A stretch of DNA of 47,625 bases from Lysinibacillus mangiferihumi (GTDB lineage: Bacteria > Bacillota > Bacilli > Bacillales_A > Planococcaceae): the NCBI RefSeq assembly GCF_003049665.1, contig NZ_PYWM01000035.1, positions 1-47,625 of the forward strand, written 5' to 3'. Every line of letters starts with the position of its first letter. The stretch's first letter is position 1. The position numbers were made by a program, and so were the translations under genes. This document shows positions 8,841 to 17,297 of the stretch, in pieces. Below the pieces are notes generated by a model. It searched no databases. It saw nothing but the letters and a program-made list of their open reading frames with translations, and was not told the DNA's origin.

Positions 8841-9821
8841 TGAACTGAACCCTATTTTGTAGACAGTTTAATAAAAAGGGATGTAGTTTTAAGTTAAGCC
8901 GCAATGAGATGGCTTCGGTAAGTTGCCGGAGCCATCTTTTTTAATGTCCATTGCTTTCGTGTGTGATTATAATGGTCCATATAGTCCATCACTATTGTGT
9001 GTAATTCTGCCAAACTTTCTGCTTGTTTATAATCTACTTCATCTTTGAAATGACCGAAGAACGATTCTATTGGCGCATTATCAAGACAATTTCCTCTGTG
9101 GGACATTGATTGGAGAAGTCCCATCTCTTTTACACGCTGCTGATATTCTGGGTGTGTATAATGAATACCTTGGTCCGAGTGAATCATCGCTTCCGGATGA
9201 AGATTGCCGTCTAGATGTGTTTTTAACTTTTCAAGCGTCGTATAGACAAGGGACATCTTTAACGTAGTAGATAATTCATATGCTACAATTTCTCGTGTTG
9301 CGACATCTTTCACGCATGATAAATACGCCCTTTGACCACCTCTATATTGCAGATATACGCGCTTCCGCTTTCTCAAGTTTTTTTCTGCGGATAAGTTTTC
9401 AAGGCGTGGACGACCAGTACTCTCTTTTCCACGACGTTCCTCGTAAAAGCCTTCCTTACCATGTGTTTGATATGTTTTCTTCCAACGGCTAATTGCACTT
9501 TGAGCTTTCTTTATTCCTATCATCTCTAAGTCAAATCCTGTTTCTCTGAAGATTTGGACTGGACCTTTTCCTTGTAAATTTGCCTGAACAGCTTTCAATT
9601 TAAAGTCGGCTGTATATTGAATTGAGCGGTCGGATACTAAGGCGATATTTGGATTCGCTTCAATTTGTCTGCGTTGGTGCTCGTTAAAAATTATTTTACT
9701 CATGATGTGCTCCCGTTCATAAATGGTATGGTTAGTATAACGGGGTTTTCAAACGTTGAAAATAGAAAAACCCCGAATAGGTCCACTTTTTTAAAGTGTC
9801 CACTATTCGGGGTTCAGTTCA
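8841..9821. mobile_element. IS3-family element, internally deleted copy
   Basis: The element is bounded by inverted ends: TGAACTGAACCC at 8841-8852, and its near-complement at the right (ending GGGTTCAGTTCA at 9821). The ends stay similar for about 30 nt (for example GTAGACAGTTTA against GTGGACACTTTAA). Only a single minus-strand transposase frame lies inside. At 981 bp it is several hundred bases shorter than usual for this family. No flanking target duplication is evident, as AAG on the left does not match TGC on the right. It is probably immobile unless helped in trans. Confidence 0.85.
8894..9703 (-). pseudogene. IS3-family transposase with internal deletion (orfA-orfB fused)
   Basis: The N-terminal ~100 residues are an orfA-type helix-turn-helix region (YTADFKLKAVQANLQGKGPVQ, AISRWKKTYQTHGKEG). 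From about residue 125 the protein is the C-terminal part of the orfB integrase core, with MIHSDQGIHYTHPEY, SRKGN-like MSHRGNCLDNAPIESFFGHFKDE and the DYMDHYNHTRKQWTLK tail motif. The block in between, including the HTH_21 region and the usual WxTDIT-type first catalytic aspartate, is absent. The deletion has joined orfA and orfB in one frame (269 aa), whereas they are normally separate frames linked by frameshifting. Loss of the first DDE residue predicts no catalysis. Confidence 0.85.
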
Positions 9822-9890
9822 TGCAAAAGAGGAAGGCACTTTTAAATTATGGCTCTTTTAAAAAATTGTTACTGTTCAGTTAGTAAGGCA

Positions 9891-9928
9891 GAGTTAATCT
9901 ACAAACGTTTGTAGATTAACTCTTTTTT
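9891..9928 (+). terminator. Perfect 16-bp hairpin followed by T run
   Basis: GAGTTAATCTACAAAC (9891-9906) and its exact complement (9907-9922) form a perfect palindrome, followed by TTTTTT. No gene on the plus strand precedes it except the insertion element and its flank. It may be the surviving terminator of a gene lost next to the insertion. Confidence 0.7.
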
Positions 9929-10021
9929 GTTTTGATGTGTTTTTTAGTTTATTGATGTATACATTATAAATCCTTGTTGCACTAAAGTACCACGTTAGTT
10001 AATTAATAATATATTTTTCCG

Positions 10022-10702
10022 CTAAATAATGGTAACGAAAAAATTATGAAATGCGTGCAACAACACAACCGACCATAATGAACCTGTCTTTTTATAGACA
10101 AAACCAAAAAGTAAACCTATTGCAAAAACATATATATGGGTCCCAGCTATTAAGAAATCATAGAATCCAGCATTGTAAATCCAAATTGGGTAGTGAATGA
10201 CCAAAAATAGTAAAGCAGTTACAATATTTGCTTTCCAAAAAGCCATTTTTTTATTGATTTCTTGTAAAATTAATCCCCTGAAAACAATTTCTTCGGCTAG
10301 CCCTGCCATAAGAATACCATTAAGGTAATCATCAATGGATAATGAAAATTGAAATGATTGCTGATTAATGATATATGTTTCAAAAGCAAAATATAAGCCA
10401 ACTAACAGTGAAAGAACTACTCCCCAAAATAAACCTTTTTTAACATTAACGTTCATTCTTAAGTAGTCAAACGGGTTAGTATGTAAATAATATTTTATGT
10501 ATAACCAAGTTGGAACAATCCATACAGACCCCTTAACCAAGGTCTCTAATAATGGGGAGATTATTTCACCGAACGAATAAATGTAGTCAATTAACCATAA
10601 TTCTTTAAATGTCCATACCAAATAAAATACGAGTAGAAACCCTATCATTGTTTTTACATCATTATTTTTCACTTTACGTTCAACACTTACTTGCGATTCC
10701 AT
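10022..10702 (-). CDS. CPBP-family intramembrane metalloprotease (Abi)
   Basis: A membrane protein of about 226 aa with several TM segments and the CPBP/Abi signature: GLAEEIVFRGLI (the EExxxR motif), a histidine in VIHYPIW, and HAFHNFF near the end. These give the glutamates and histidines expected to hold the metal in this Rce1-like family. Members often serve as bacteriocin self-immunity or protein-processing enzymes. The frame begins at 10714, but GGAGGT overlaps that first ATG and lies 4-5 nt before the ATG at 10702, so the latter is preferred. It is followed upstream by an ABC exporter module, where an immunity role would fit; this is inference. Confidence 0.85.
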   Translation of the reverse strand: MESQVSVERKVKNNDVKTMIGFLLVFYLVWTFKELWLIDYIYSFGEIISPLLETLVKGSVWIVPTWLYIKYYLHTNPFDYLRMNVNVKKGLFWGVVLSLLVGLYFAFETYIINQQSFQFSLSIDDYLNGILMAGLAEEIVFRGLILQEINKKMAFWKANIVTALLFLVIHYPIWIYNAGFYDFLIAGTHIYVFAIGLLFGFVYKKTGSLWSVVLLHAFHNFFVTII

Positions 10703-10825
10703 TTCTACCTCCATTAATGTAGTTATTTCCTATTTTTGAATCTTTACTAAGATTGCATTTGGGAACGTTATTTAGGTTGATTGTTTTCTTATATGTATTT
10801 TTCCGGTAGTAGCTGAAGCCTAAAC

Positions 10826-11584
10826 TTAGGCATCTCGTTTACGGTAAAATACAATAGCTACTGTAATAAAGATCAGTGTCCATAACATTGAAACACCTGT
10901 CCCTTGTATTGGTGTAAGGACATTTATTTCATCCGAGGAAGGCGGCATATACATATAATATCCTGCCGTATCCGGAAAATAATTTTTAATACTGGGTAAA
11001 AAATCTCTCAATAATGGACTGACAATGAAATAATGACCAAGTAGTACCACTAAAGCAGGAGTGGTTCGTCTGAGTAGAACACCTATAGCTGCACTGAGAA
11101 GGGTGGTTAATGTTAGATAGCCGGTTGCACCTACTAAAGTTTTTATCATAGCGTCTATTTCAATCACTAATGCTGTGTCTCTCATCATAATACAAGCATA
11201 TAGTACACCTGATGCAGCAATAATAAACGCCATAGGAATGGTTACAATTGCTAAAGCTAAATGCTTCGCGGATAGTTGAAACCCTCGCCAAGGGATCGTG
11301 GTTAAAGTAGTTCGAATCTGTCCACCCGTATACTCTGAACAAGTAGCTAAGATACCTAGAATAATGAACCCTGCTTGAAGATATTCCATAGAAGCAAGTC
11401 CTATTTTCAGTATACTTTGCGTTCCTGCAGCCCCTTGTAGACCAACAGAAGTAAAAGCTGCTGCTAAAACTAAATTTAGAATGAATGTCCCCATAAGAGT
11501 GAGCCATACCAATGGTAATGTAACTAATTTTTCCAGTTCAGCACCAAGGATTAGTGTTATCTTTCTACTAGAAGAGACACTCAT
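10826..11584 (-). CDS. ABC-2 type exporter permease (second)
   Basis: A 252-aa membrane protein with about six TM segments and a conserved cytoplasmic TLTTIPWRGFQLSAKHLA stretch. The latter is similar in position to the GGGNQITTSLTVVSSR region of the neighbouring permease, so the two are likely paralogues forming a heterodimer. Its start overlaps the stop of the first permease by 4 nt (ATGA), showing translational coupling. It is the last gene of the module. The substrate is unknown; antimicrobial peptide or other antibiotic export is the usual role. Confidence 0.85.
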   Translation of the reverse strand: MSVSSSRKITLILGAELEKLVTLPLVWLTLMGTFILNLVLAAAFTSVGLQGAAGTQSILKIGLASMEYLQAGFIILGILATCSEYTGGQIRTTLTTIPWRGFQLSAKHLALAIVTIPMAFIIAASGVLYACIMMRDTALVIEIDAMIKTLVGATGYLTLTTLLSAAIGVLLRRTTPALVVLLGHYFIVSPLLRDFLPSIKNYFPDTAGYYMYMPPSSDEINVLTPIQGTGVSMLWTLIFITVAIVFYRKRDA

Positions 11585-12330
11585 GATGTAACGTCCCTCC
11601 TATGGAATACAATGGCTGCGACAATGAAAAGAACAGCTACCCAAGCAAACATGATTAAACCACCTGTGAATGGGGTGTGAAAACTGTCGCTCGTAAACAT
11701 AAACATATCAGAGCCAGCCTTATCTGGTAAGTAAAACGCTAATTTTGTAACCTTAGTAAGGAGGTAAGAGATTGTTACAACAGATGAATTTATCATAAGC
11801 ACAGTAAGCGGGATAACGCCATTTTTAGTTAGAACCGTAATTCCAAATGCTAAAAGAGCAGTAAATATCCAGTAACAAACCGCGCCGATCAGTCTAGATG
11901 CTTCAAATGCAGGGGCGTATTCACCAAGAATAAGATTTGTTGCTGTCACAGTTGTTAGAATAGCAACAATGGAAAGCAGTATGCTGATCACTGTCACTGC
12001 ACTTGCTTTTGCCAGCAAAAAGTGAAAACGGGATGAAACAACGGTTAAACTCGTTGTAATCTGATTTCCTCCACCAGAGTCACTCCTTTCTGTCAAATAC
12101 TCACTGCTGACAGCAAGCACACCAAGAATAATGACACCTTGCACACCAAGACATAAACCAATATAGCCAACTTCCGATAGACGTGTGCTCACTCCAGCTA
12201 TAATCTTCTCTTTTTGTGCTGTACCGTCCAAGGCTGCAATGACCGCTGGGGCAAATGCTCCAATAAGAAAGGCAAGCCAAATACCCGGCAGGGAGAACAA
12301 TTTAGATAGTTCCGCGTTAAATGCTCTCAT
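11581..12330 (-). CDS. ABC-2 type exporter permease (first)
   Basis: A 249-aa membrane protein with about six hydrophobic segments. The N-terminus MRAFNAELSKLFSLPGIWLA is the usual amphipathic lead-in of ABC-2 permeases. It overlaps the ATPase gene upstream and the second permease downstream by 4 nt each. Architecture (one ATPase, two unequal ABC-2 permeases of about 250 aa, and a two-component system) is typical of antibiotic-sensing export modules. Confidence 0.85.
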   Translation of the reverse strand: MRAFNAELSKLFSLPGIWLAFLIGAFAPAVIAALDGTAQKEKIIAGVSTRLSEVGYIGLCLGVQGVIILGVLAVSSEYLTERSDSGGGNQITTSLTVVSSRFHFLLAKASAVTVISILLSIVAILTTVTATNLILGEYAPAFEASRLIGAVCYWIFTALLAFGITVLTKNGVIPLTVLMINSSVVTISYLLTKVTKLAFYLPDKAGSDMFMFTSDSFHTPFTGGLIMFAWVAVLFIVAAIVFHRRDVTS

Positions 12331-13040
12331 ACAACATCACCTGCATTTTTAGATGTCAGGGCAAAAAAGGCCTCCTCCAGCGTGGAATGATTACCTATTA
12401 CTTCTTTCAATGTTCCATTTGCAACGATTTTTCCATGATTAATAATCACCACATCATCAACAGTCTCTTCAAGCTCTCCCATTAGATGACTGGATAGTAA
12501 CACCGTGTTTCCAGACTCAGCGCGTTCACGTAAAAATGTCCGAATCCAACGAATTCCTTCTGGGTCAAGCCCGTTTACAGGTTCATCTAAAACCAATATT
12601 TTTGGATCACCAAGTAGTGCAGCTGCCAATCCAAGTCTTCTCCCCATACCTAGGGAATAATTTCCGATTCTTTTACCAGCTACATTCGTAAGACCTACTA
12701 TTTCCAGAACTTCCTCGACACGTGAGCGAGATAATCCTGAGGCACGAGCAATCCAACGCAAATGTGCTCGTCCTGTTCGCATACGATGAGCTCCAAATCC
12801 ATCAAGTGCGGCACCTACTGTTGCTAGAGGATTATGTAATTCTGCGAATGGCTTTCCATTAATTAGTGCACTCCCTGAGGTGGCACGATCTAATCCAAGC
12901 AGGATGCGAAGTGTAGAACTTTTACCTGCCCCATTCGGACCTAAAAAACCAGTTACTCTACCTGGTCTAGCTTTAAAACTGATACCTGATAAGATTTCTT
13001 GAGTTCCGCGATATTTGACTAAGTTATTAATCGTAAGCAA
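12327..13040 (-). CDS. ABC exporter ATPase, actinobacterial-like
   Basis: Nucleotide-binding subunit of the exporter. Walker A GPNGAGKS is at residues 34-41 counted from the TTG at 13040. The Q-loop region follows, then signature YSLGMGRRL, Walker B ILVLDEP, D-loop NGLD and switch SSHLM. Runs such as RTGRAHLRWIARASGL, VGLTNVAGKRIG and GLDPEGIRWIR resemble ATPases common in Streptomyces and relatives more than the usual BcrA/BceA types, which suggests transfer. The frame is open to a GTG at 13049, but AAAGGGAG lies 8 nt before the TTG at 13040. It starts the ABC operon, downstream of a direct repeat and promoter. Confidence 0.88.
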   Translation of the reverse strand: MLTINNLVKYRGTQEILSGISFKARPGRVTGFLGPNGAGKSSTLRILLGLDRATSGSALINGKPFAELHNPLATVGAALDGFGAHRMRTGRAHLRWIARASGLSRSRVEEVLEIVGLTNVAGKRIGNYSLGMGRRLGLAAALLGDPKILVLDEPVNGLDPEGIRWIRTFLRERAESGNTVLLSSHLMGELEETVDDVVIINHGKIVANGTLKEVIGNHSTLEEAFFALTSKNAGDVV

Positions 13041-13070
13041 CCACAACACTCCCTTTCTGTTATGGTTCTA

Positions 13071-13136
13071 ATTATAAAAAAGCAAAGTTAAATCTCGGTT
13101 ATCTTGCTGTTTACTTCTAGGTTAACTTTAGGTTAA
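13071..13136 (-). promoter_or_regulatory. Promoter of the ABC operon with TTAACCTA direct repeat
   Basis: On the minus strand, TTAACCTA occurs twice (13136-13129 and 13125-13118), exactly 11 bp apart, the spacing expected for an OmpR-type response regulator dimer on one helix face. Downstream is TATAAT (13076-13071) with no good -35 at 17 bp, consistent with an activated promoter. The upstream repeat overlaps the stop codon of the kinase gene. The natural candidate binder is the response regulator at 14134. Confidence 0.65.
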
Positions 13137-14137
13137 GCTCTACCAATAGCTACTCTTGTACCATTTTCATTTGATGTAAAGTCAGCTTTCAGCTTCATTT
13201 TTTTCAACATATAATTTGCAGCGGATAAACCAATCCCCGCCCCACCCTCATGGGAAGAGTTATCCATACCTGGACCTCTGTCTGTAACAATGATCAGTTC
13301 TTTTTCTACATCAACCACAATGTTTGTATATTTTCCCTCTGCTGCATGGCGAAGAATATTCTGAAATAAATTATCCAGAACTCGTGTCATCCATTTAGGA
13401 TCTGCTTCCCAATAAAAAGTCTTCTCTGTCGGTAAATCAACATCTAACTGAATTTCTTTTTCTTCAAATGCAGGATACCACTCAGCGACAGATGCTCTTA
13501 CTAATCGTACAATATCTGTTGAAGTGGGATGAAAAGGATGTTTCCCTGATGTAAGCAATGTATAGGAAAGTAAATCATCCATTAGATCTCCGACTCTTGA
13601 AATCGTATGGTTCATCTCTGCTAATGAGCCTTGCCCTTCAAAACTCATAGATTCTTTATTTAATCTGGTGATAAGTCCTCTTAAAATGGTAAGTGGCGTT
13701 CGTAAGTCGTGAGATAAATTCGCAATGAGTCGATGGCGTAATAATTCCTCTTCATATTCTCGCTTGCGACTGTTTTCAAGCTGCTGAATCATCCAATTAA
13801 AAGAACTTCCTAACTGGTCTATTTCATCCATACGATCCGTTTGAACAGATATTGGTTTAGGTAATGAATTATTATTAGCTGAAAATGACATGGCTTCCTG
13901 TAAGCGGGTGAGACGTTTACGAAGTCTCAAGAAGAACAGCCAAGATATTACAACAAATGCGACAATAATAAAACCAAACAAAAGTACGGTAAAGTAAAAC
14001 AGATTTAACATATTCATTTCTTTTTCATTGCTATCAGGAACGAACGCAGTGAAGAAAATAAGCATAAGAAGAGGAAAAAAGATAAATAGAAAATGCACTT
14101 TTAGAAAACGGCGAAATAATGATCTATTCTGTTTCAT
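13133..14137 (-). CDS. Sensor histidine kinase
   Basis: A 334-aa membrane kinase. Two TM segments (about 13-33 and 47-70) enclose only a very short external loop, so sensing is probably within the membrane or through the transporter. A HAMP-like linker follows, then the phosphoacceptor H143 in NLSHDLRTPL, the N box (DNLFQNILRHA) and G boxes (DRGPGMD, GAGIGLS). Its start overlaps the regulator gene by 4 nt. It presumably controls the adjacent ABC exporter genes. Confidence 0.92.
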   Translation of the reverse strand: MKQNRSLFRRFLKVHFLFIFFPLLMLIFFTAFVPDSNEKEMNMLNLFYFTVLLFGFIIVAFVVISWLFFLRLRKRLTRLQEAMSFSANNNSLPKPISVQTDRMDEIDQLGSSFNWMIQQLENSRKREYEEELLRHRLIANLSHDLRTPLTILRGLITRLNKESMSFEGQGSLAEMNHTISRVGDLMDDLLSYTLLTSGKHPFHPTSTDIVRLVRASVAEWYPAFEEKEIQLDVDLPTEKTFYWEADPKWMTRVLDNLFQNILRHAAEGKYTNIVVDVEKELIIVTDRGPGMDNSSHEGGAGIGLSAANYMLKKMKLKADFTSNENGTRVAIGRA

Positions 14138-14811
14138 AGTTTCACCCGATAGCCTATTCCCTTCAACGTTTCAATAATTCCTGGGGAATCTGGATGACGT
14201 TCCAACTTTTGACGCAATCGATGGATATGCACCACTATTGTTTTATCACCAGTAATATAAGCTTCTTGCCAAATGGCTTCATAGATTTGTTCTTTGGGTA
14301 AAACCTGATTAGGATGGCGTAAGAAGTACATTAATATTTGATGTTGTTTCCCTGTTAATATAATTTCTTCACCTGTGCGTTTGTCGTATACCATTTGAAC
14401 TTCTGGATCTACTTCAATATCATTTCCTAATGAAATGCGCTCGGAGTGTGTTCCAACAGTTCGACGGATTAATACTTCTAATCTTGCAACTAATTCATCC
14501 GTATGGAAGGGTTTCGTTAAATAGTCATCAGCAAATTTTAAACCATCTACTTTATCTTCTATCGATGTTCGAGCAGATAACAGCAATATAGGAACGGCAG
14601 GAGCTGCCTTCTTTAATCGTTTTCCCACAGTAAATCCGTCTAACCCGGGTAGCATGATATCCAAAATAACTAATTCATGCTGATTTACTTCTCTTTCGGC
14701 TCCTTCACCTGAAAGTAGCCATTGAACTGAAAACCCTCGCTGTTCCAGTTCTTCTTTTACCCAACAGCCTATTTTCTCATTATCTTCAATATATAATACG
14801 CTTCTTTTCAA
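14134..14811 (-). CDS. OmpR-family response regulator
   Basis: A 225-aa regulator. The receiver domain has acidic pocket YIEDNE and phosphoacceptor D51 in LVILDIMLPGLDG, plus the conserved lysine in YLTKPF. A winged-helix DNA-binding domain follows (LTGKQHQILMYFLRHP, VHIHRLRQKLE, GIGYRVK). Start is TTG at 14811 behind GAGGGA. It forms an operon with the kinase. The TTAACCTA direct repeat ahead of the ABC genes is its likely site. Confidence 0.93.
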   Translation of the reverse strand: MKRSVLYIEDNEKIGCWVKEELEQRGFSVQWLLSGEGAEREVNQHELVILDIMLPGLDGFTVGKRLKKAAPAVPILLLSARTSIEDKVDGLKFADDYLTKPFHTDELVARLEVLIRRTVGTHSERISLGNDIEVDPEVQMVYDKRTGEEIILTGKQHQILMYFLRHPNQVLPKEQIYEAIWQEAYITGDKTIVVHIHRLRQKLERHPDSPGIIETLKGIGYRVKL

Positions 14812-14928
14812 GTAACATCCCTCTCTCTAAATTTCAAATTTATCTTGCATCAATTACAGTAACAATTGGGTGCTTTTGTGGCGCAGGTATCACGTTGTGT
14901 AGGAAAATGGACTTTGATCCATTATTTG

Positions 14929-15179
14929 TCATTTTAATATAAGTAAGTGAATGTTTTTTAAACTCCGTTTGACATTGCTTTCTATTTTTTTCTGAAAAGT
15001 AATCTTGCATTCTTCATAATCGCTATCATTTTTGAAAAGTAATGAATCTATATTTATAATCCAAGTGAATGTTTCCATGTTCAACTTATATCTTTCTGTA
15101 TCGCTCCAAACTTTTATCTCCCAATAGCCATTTTAGCATCATTAATTTCTTGTAACTTCGTATCTACACTTTTCTTCAT
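14929..15179 (-). pseudogene. Frameshifted fragment, unknown family
   Basis: Two short minus-strand frames read like parts of one protein: KKSVDTKLQEINDAKMAIG (15179-15114), then a second frame from about 15117 to the stop at 14929 containing KVWSDTERYKLNMETFTWI and DYEECKITFQKK. The amino-acid composition is protein-like and the frames abut with a shift. I do not recognise the family. It lies beside another decayed gene, so a lost toxin/immunity-type locus is possible. Confidence 0.35.
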
Positions 15180-15350
15180 TCTAAGCCTAAAATCAGTTAT
15201 AAATAATAATGCCCCTTTGCTTAATATTTTATTTGGGAATAACGTGTATTCCCACCACTATTCTACCGAAAGTATGTAAGATGGTAAAAAAAGTGAAGAA
15301 AAATAATTAATAGTTCTATATAAAATATAAGTACTCTAGCTAAGGAGGAT

Positions 15351-15719
15351 ATTATAAATTGTTGTTGCAAATGTTTTGATGAAATAGAAATTCAAGAGTT
15401 TATTAAGAGTATTGGTGAAATAGGTGACTGTGATTTTTGTGGAAACGAAAATATTAATATTTGTGACGCAGAAGAATTAGGCATGTTTATAAGAAAAGCC
15501 ATTTAGTAGAGCATATGAGCATGTTGAAGGATTTTCAGGAGCAATGTGGGATTCAGAAGAGGGCGAGTATATTGGTGGTAAGGGAGAAGATTTCAGATAG
15601 TGCAGCCGAGTTTAATTAGGGAGAGTGGACCTGATGAATGGGATAAAGCGGATGGAGCAGATGATTCATTAGAAGATATCTCTAGTCTTTTAGGTTTCAA
15701 CTTTCAACCGTTTGATTAA
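15351..15719 (+). pseudogene. Decayed HEPN/RES N-terminal-domain-like protein
   Basis: After an AAGGAGG at 15342-15348, a frame without an ATG start encodes a cysteine-rich head (CCCKCFDEIEIQEFIKS, GDCDFCGNEN) and ends at a TAG at 15504. One extra T near 15502-15504 separates it from AYEHVEGFSGAMWDSEEGEY, which continues in the next frame. A third frame (SLIRESGPDEWDKADG) ends at 15719. The head resembles the zinc-finger-like HEPN/RES N-terminal domain found ahead of RES toxins. That family call is from memory of the pattern and is tentative. At least two frame changes and a lost start make it a pseudogene. Confidence 0.45.
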
Positions 15720-15859
15720 ACTTTATTCCAAAGCTACAAGTATCACAGATTGTAACTTGATACACTTTATTAACCAAATGGTGAGAATTATAGATGAAGT
15801 TAGTTACTTGGCAATTTACGCTTATTATAAGCGTTATTTTGCACTATAAGTAAATATAA

Positions 15860-15902
15860 AAAAGCCCCATTTCTCGCATTAAAATTGAGAAATGGGGCTT
15901 TT
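15860..15902. terminator. Strong bidirectional-type terminator hairpin
   Basis: AAAAGCCCCATTTCTC (15860-15875) pairs perfectly with GAGAAATGGGGCTTTT (15887-15902), with A and T rich flanks on both sides. Little else is visible between 15720 and 16246. Confidence 0.8.
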
Positions 15903-16246
15903 ATCATTACTCCAGAAAAGTGCCCGATTGTTGAAAATCGTTTTTCAATTAAAGGCACTGTAATTGAAGTATAGGAACGATAAAAAATGCAGTTTTAAAG
16001 CGTCAAATATACTGATTTTTATTCAGATAACACACGCTGTATAATCTTAAAAAGTACTATCGTAGCCCTGTTTATATATTTGCATAAAAAGCTGTATAAA
16101 CATTCAAAGGAAAATCCAAGATGTTGGTTTAACAGTATTTTTGGGAATTCTGTGTCTATCCAAACCTCCATTTAGGAACGTTATTTAGTTTCATTTTGCA
16201 TACTTTATAAGTTTTTAATGAACTAAGATTATATTGAATTTAATAA

Positions 16247-16274
16247 GGATAGGGACGTTTCTTCGTTCCTATCC
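16247..16274 (-). terminator. Terminator after the sigma/anti-sigma operon
   Basis: GGATAGGGACG (16247-16257) pairs with CGTTCCTATCC (16264-16274) with one G-T wobble, just past the stop of the anti-sigma gene at 16281. AT-rich sequence lies on either side, so it may act in both directions. Confidence 0.65.
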
Positions 16275-16280
16275 AAATTT

Positions 16281-17297
16281 TTAGTACTTATCCGTAATTA
16301 CTCCAATTGTTGAAGCTTTAATAAAAGGAAGATCATTTAATTGTGATAAGGTTTGTGTATCACCTGTGACAACTGCGCCATAATATTGCAAGTCATCCGC
16401 AGTTAATTGACCGTCTGCACCACTAAGAGTCTCATATAAGCGTTTAAATTCTCCTTGCCAATAGGCTTTGTATTGTTGATTTGCCTCAATCGCTCCAATA
16501 AAGTGATGAACGGGTTCTTCTTTTTTATCCCCATTTTCATCGAGCAGCGAAAGACCATAGACAGAGTGTTCTGAACGAAGTAAATTGCCTAATACATTTA
16601 TATCCCCGTTTTCATTTACATATTTATATTGAAAATCATCTGTGTTTTCATTAACATCATCCACCCAAAGCCATGAGAGTGTTACATTATTTGAAATCAT
16701 TGATTGCACCTCGTCAAATGTATAGCCCTGATCAAAAGATAGGGCGACTTCCATGATTTTGTCCTCCCCAATATCATCAAGCAATGCTAAATCATTACGA
16801 TATGTTTTATATTGCAAAAACGGATAGAAAAACACCATTTCTCGTTGTCCTAATTCGTTATAGTGTTGATTTTGTAAATCTTCTTCATGCAAAGTTGGAC
16901 CAATTAGAATTGGAGATGTAATATCTACCCGATTTAAATTTTCATCACGGAAAAGTCCATATCCAAATCTTTCTTGACCTGTATATACAACTTTTCCTTC
17001 AATGATTTTATAAGTTGTATAACGATTTTCTCCCCCTAAAAATCCTTGATAACGTTCCAGTTTTCCCATAAATTCATTCGGTGCAGATATTTCATAAAAT
17101 CCACTAGCAGAAAACTGGACAGGGGTTTCCAATTTATGTGTAATAAACCGATTTAAAATGGCACCTACAATGATGACAACGATTAGAACAATACTGGAGA
17201 TAATAACCACCCTCCAATTTGCCTTCCACTTTGCTTTTCTTATCGTTTTTTCCATTTTATTAACATCGAAAAGATCATCTATTTTCTCGTTGCTCAT
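16281..17297 (-). CDS. Membrane-bound anti-sigma factor (Sigma_reg_N/C type)
   Basis: A 338-aa single-pass protein: a short cytoplasmic N-terminus (EKIDDLFDVNKMEKTIRKAK) expected to hold the sigma factor, one TM segment at about residues 31-52, and a large extracytoplasmic domain rich in aromatic and acidic residues. The overall pattern matches the sigma-factor-regulator N- and C-terminal families of Bacillales. The frame is open to 17339, but GGAGG lies 9 nt before the ATG at 17297, which overlaps the sigma gene by 23 nt and gives translational coupling. The signal sensed by the outer domain is unknown. Confidence 0.82.
   Translation of the reverse strand: MSNEKIDDLFDVNKMEKTIRKAKWKANWRVVIISSIVLIVVIIVGAILNRFITHKLETPVQFSASGFYEISAPNEFMGKLERYQGFLGGENRYTTYKIIEGKVVYTGQERFGYGLFRDENLNRVDITSPILIGPTLHEEDLQNQHYNELGQREMVFFYPFLQYKTYRNDLALLDDIGEDKIMEVALSFDQGYTFDEVQSMISNNVTLSWLWVDDVNENTDDFQYKYVNENGDINVLGNLLRSEHSVYGLSLLDENGDKKEEPVHHFIGAIEANQQYKAYWQGEFKRLYETLSGADGQLTADDLQYYGAVVTGDTQTLSQLNDLPFIKASTIGVITDKY

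Noticed and set aside
8841..9821. Intact insertion sequence with target duplication
   Set aside because: The flanking triplets differ and the transposase lacks its central block.
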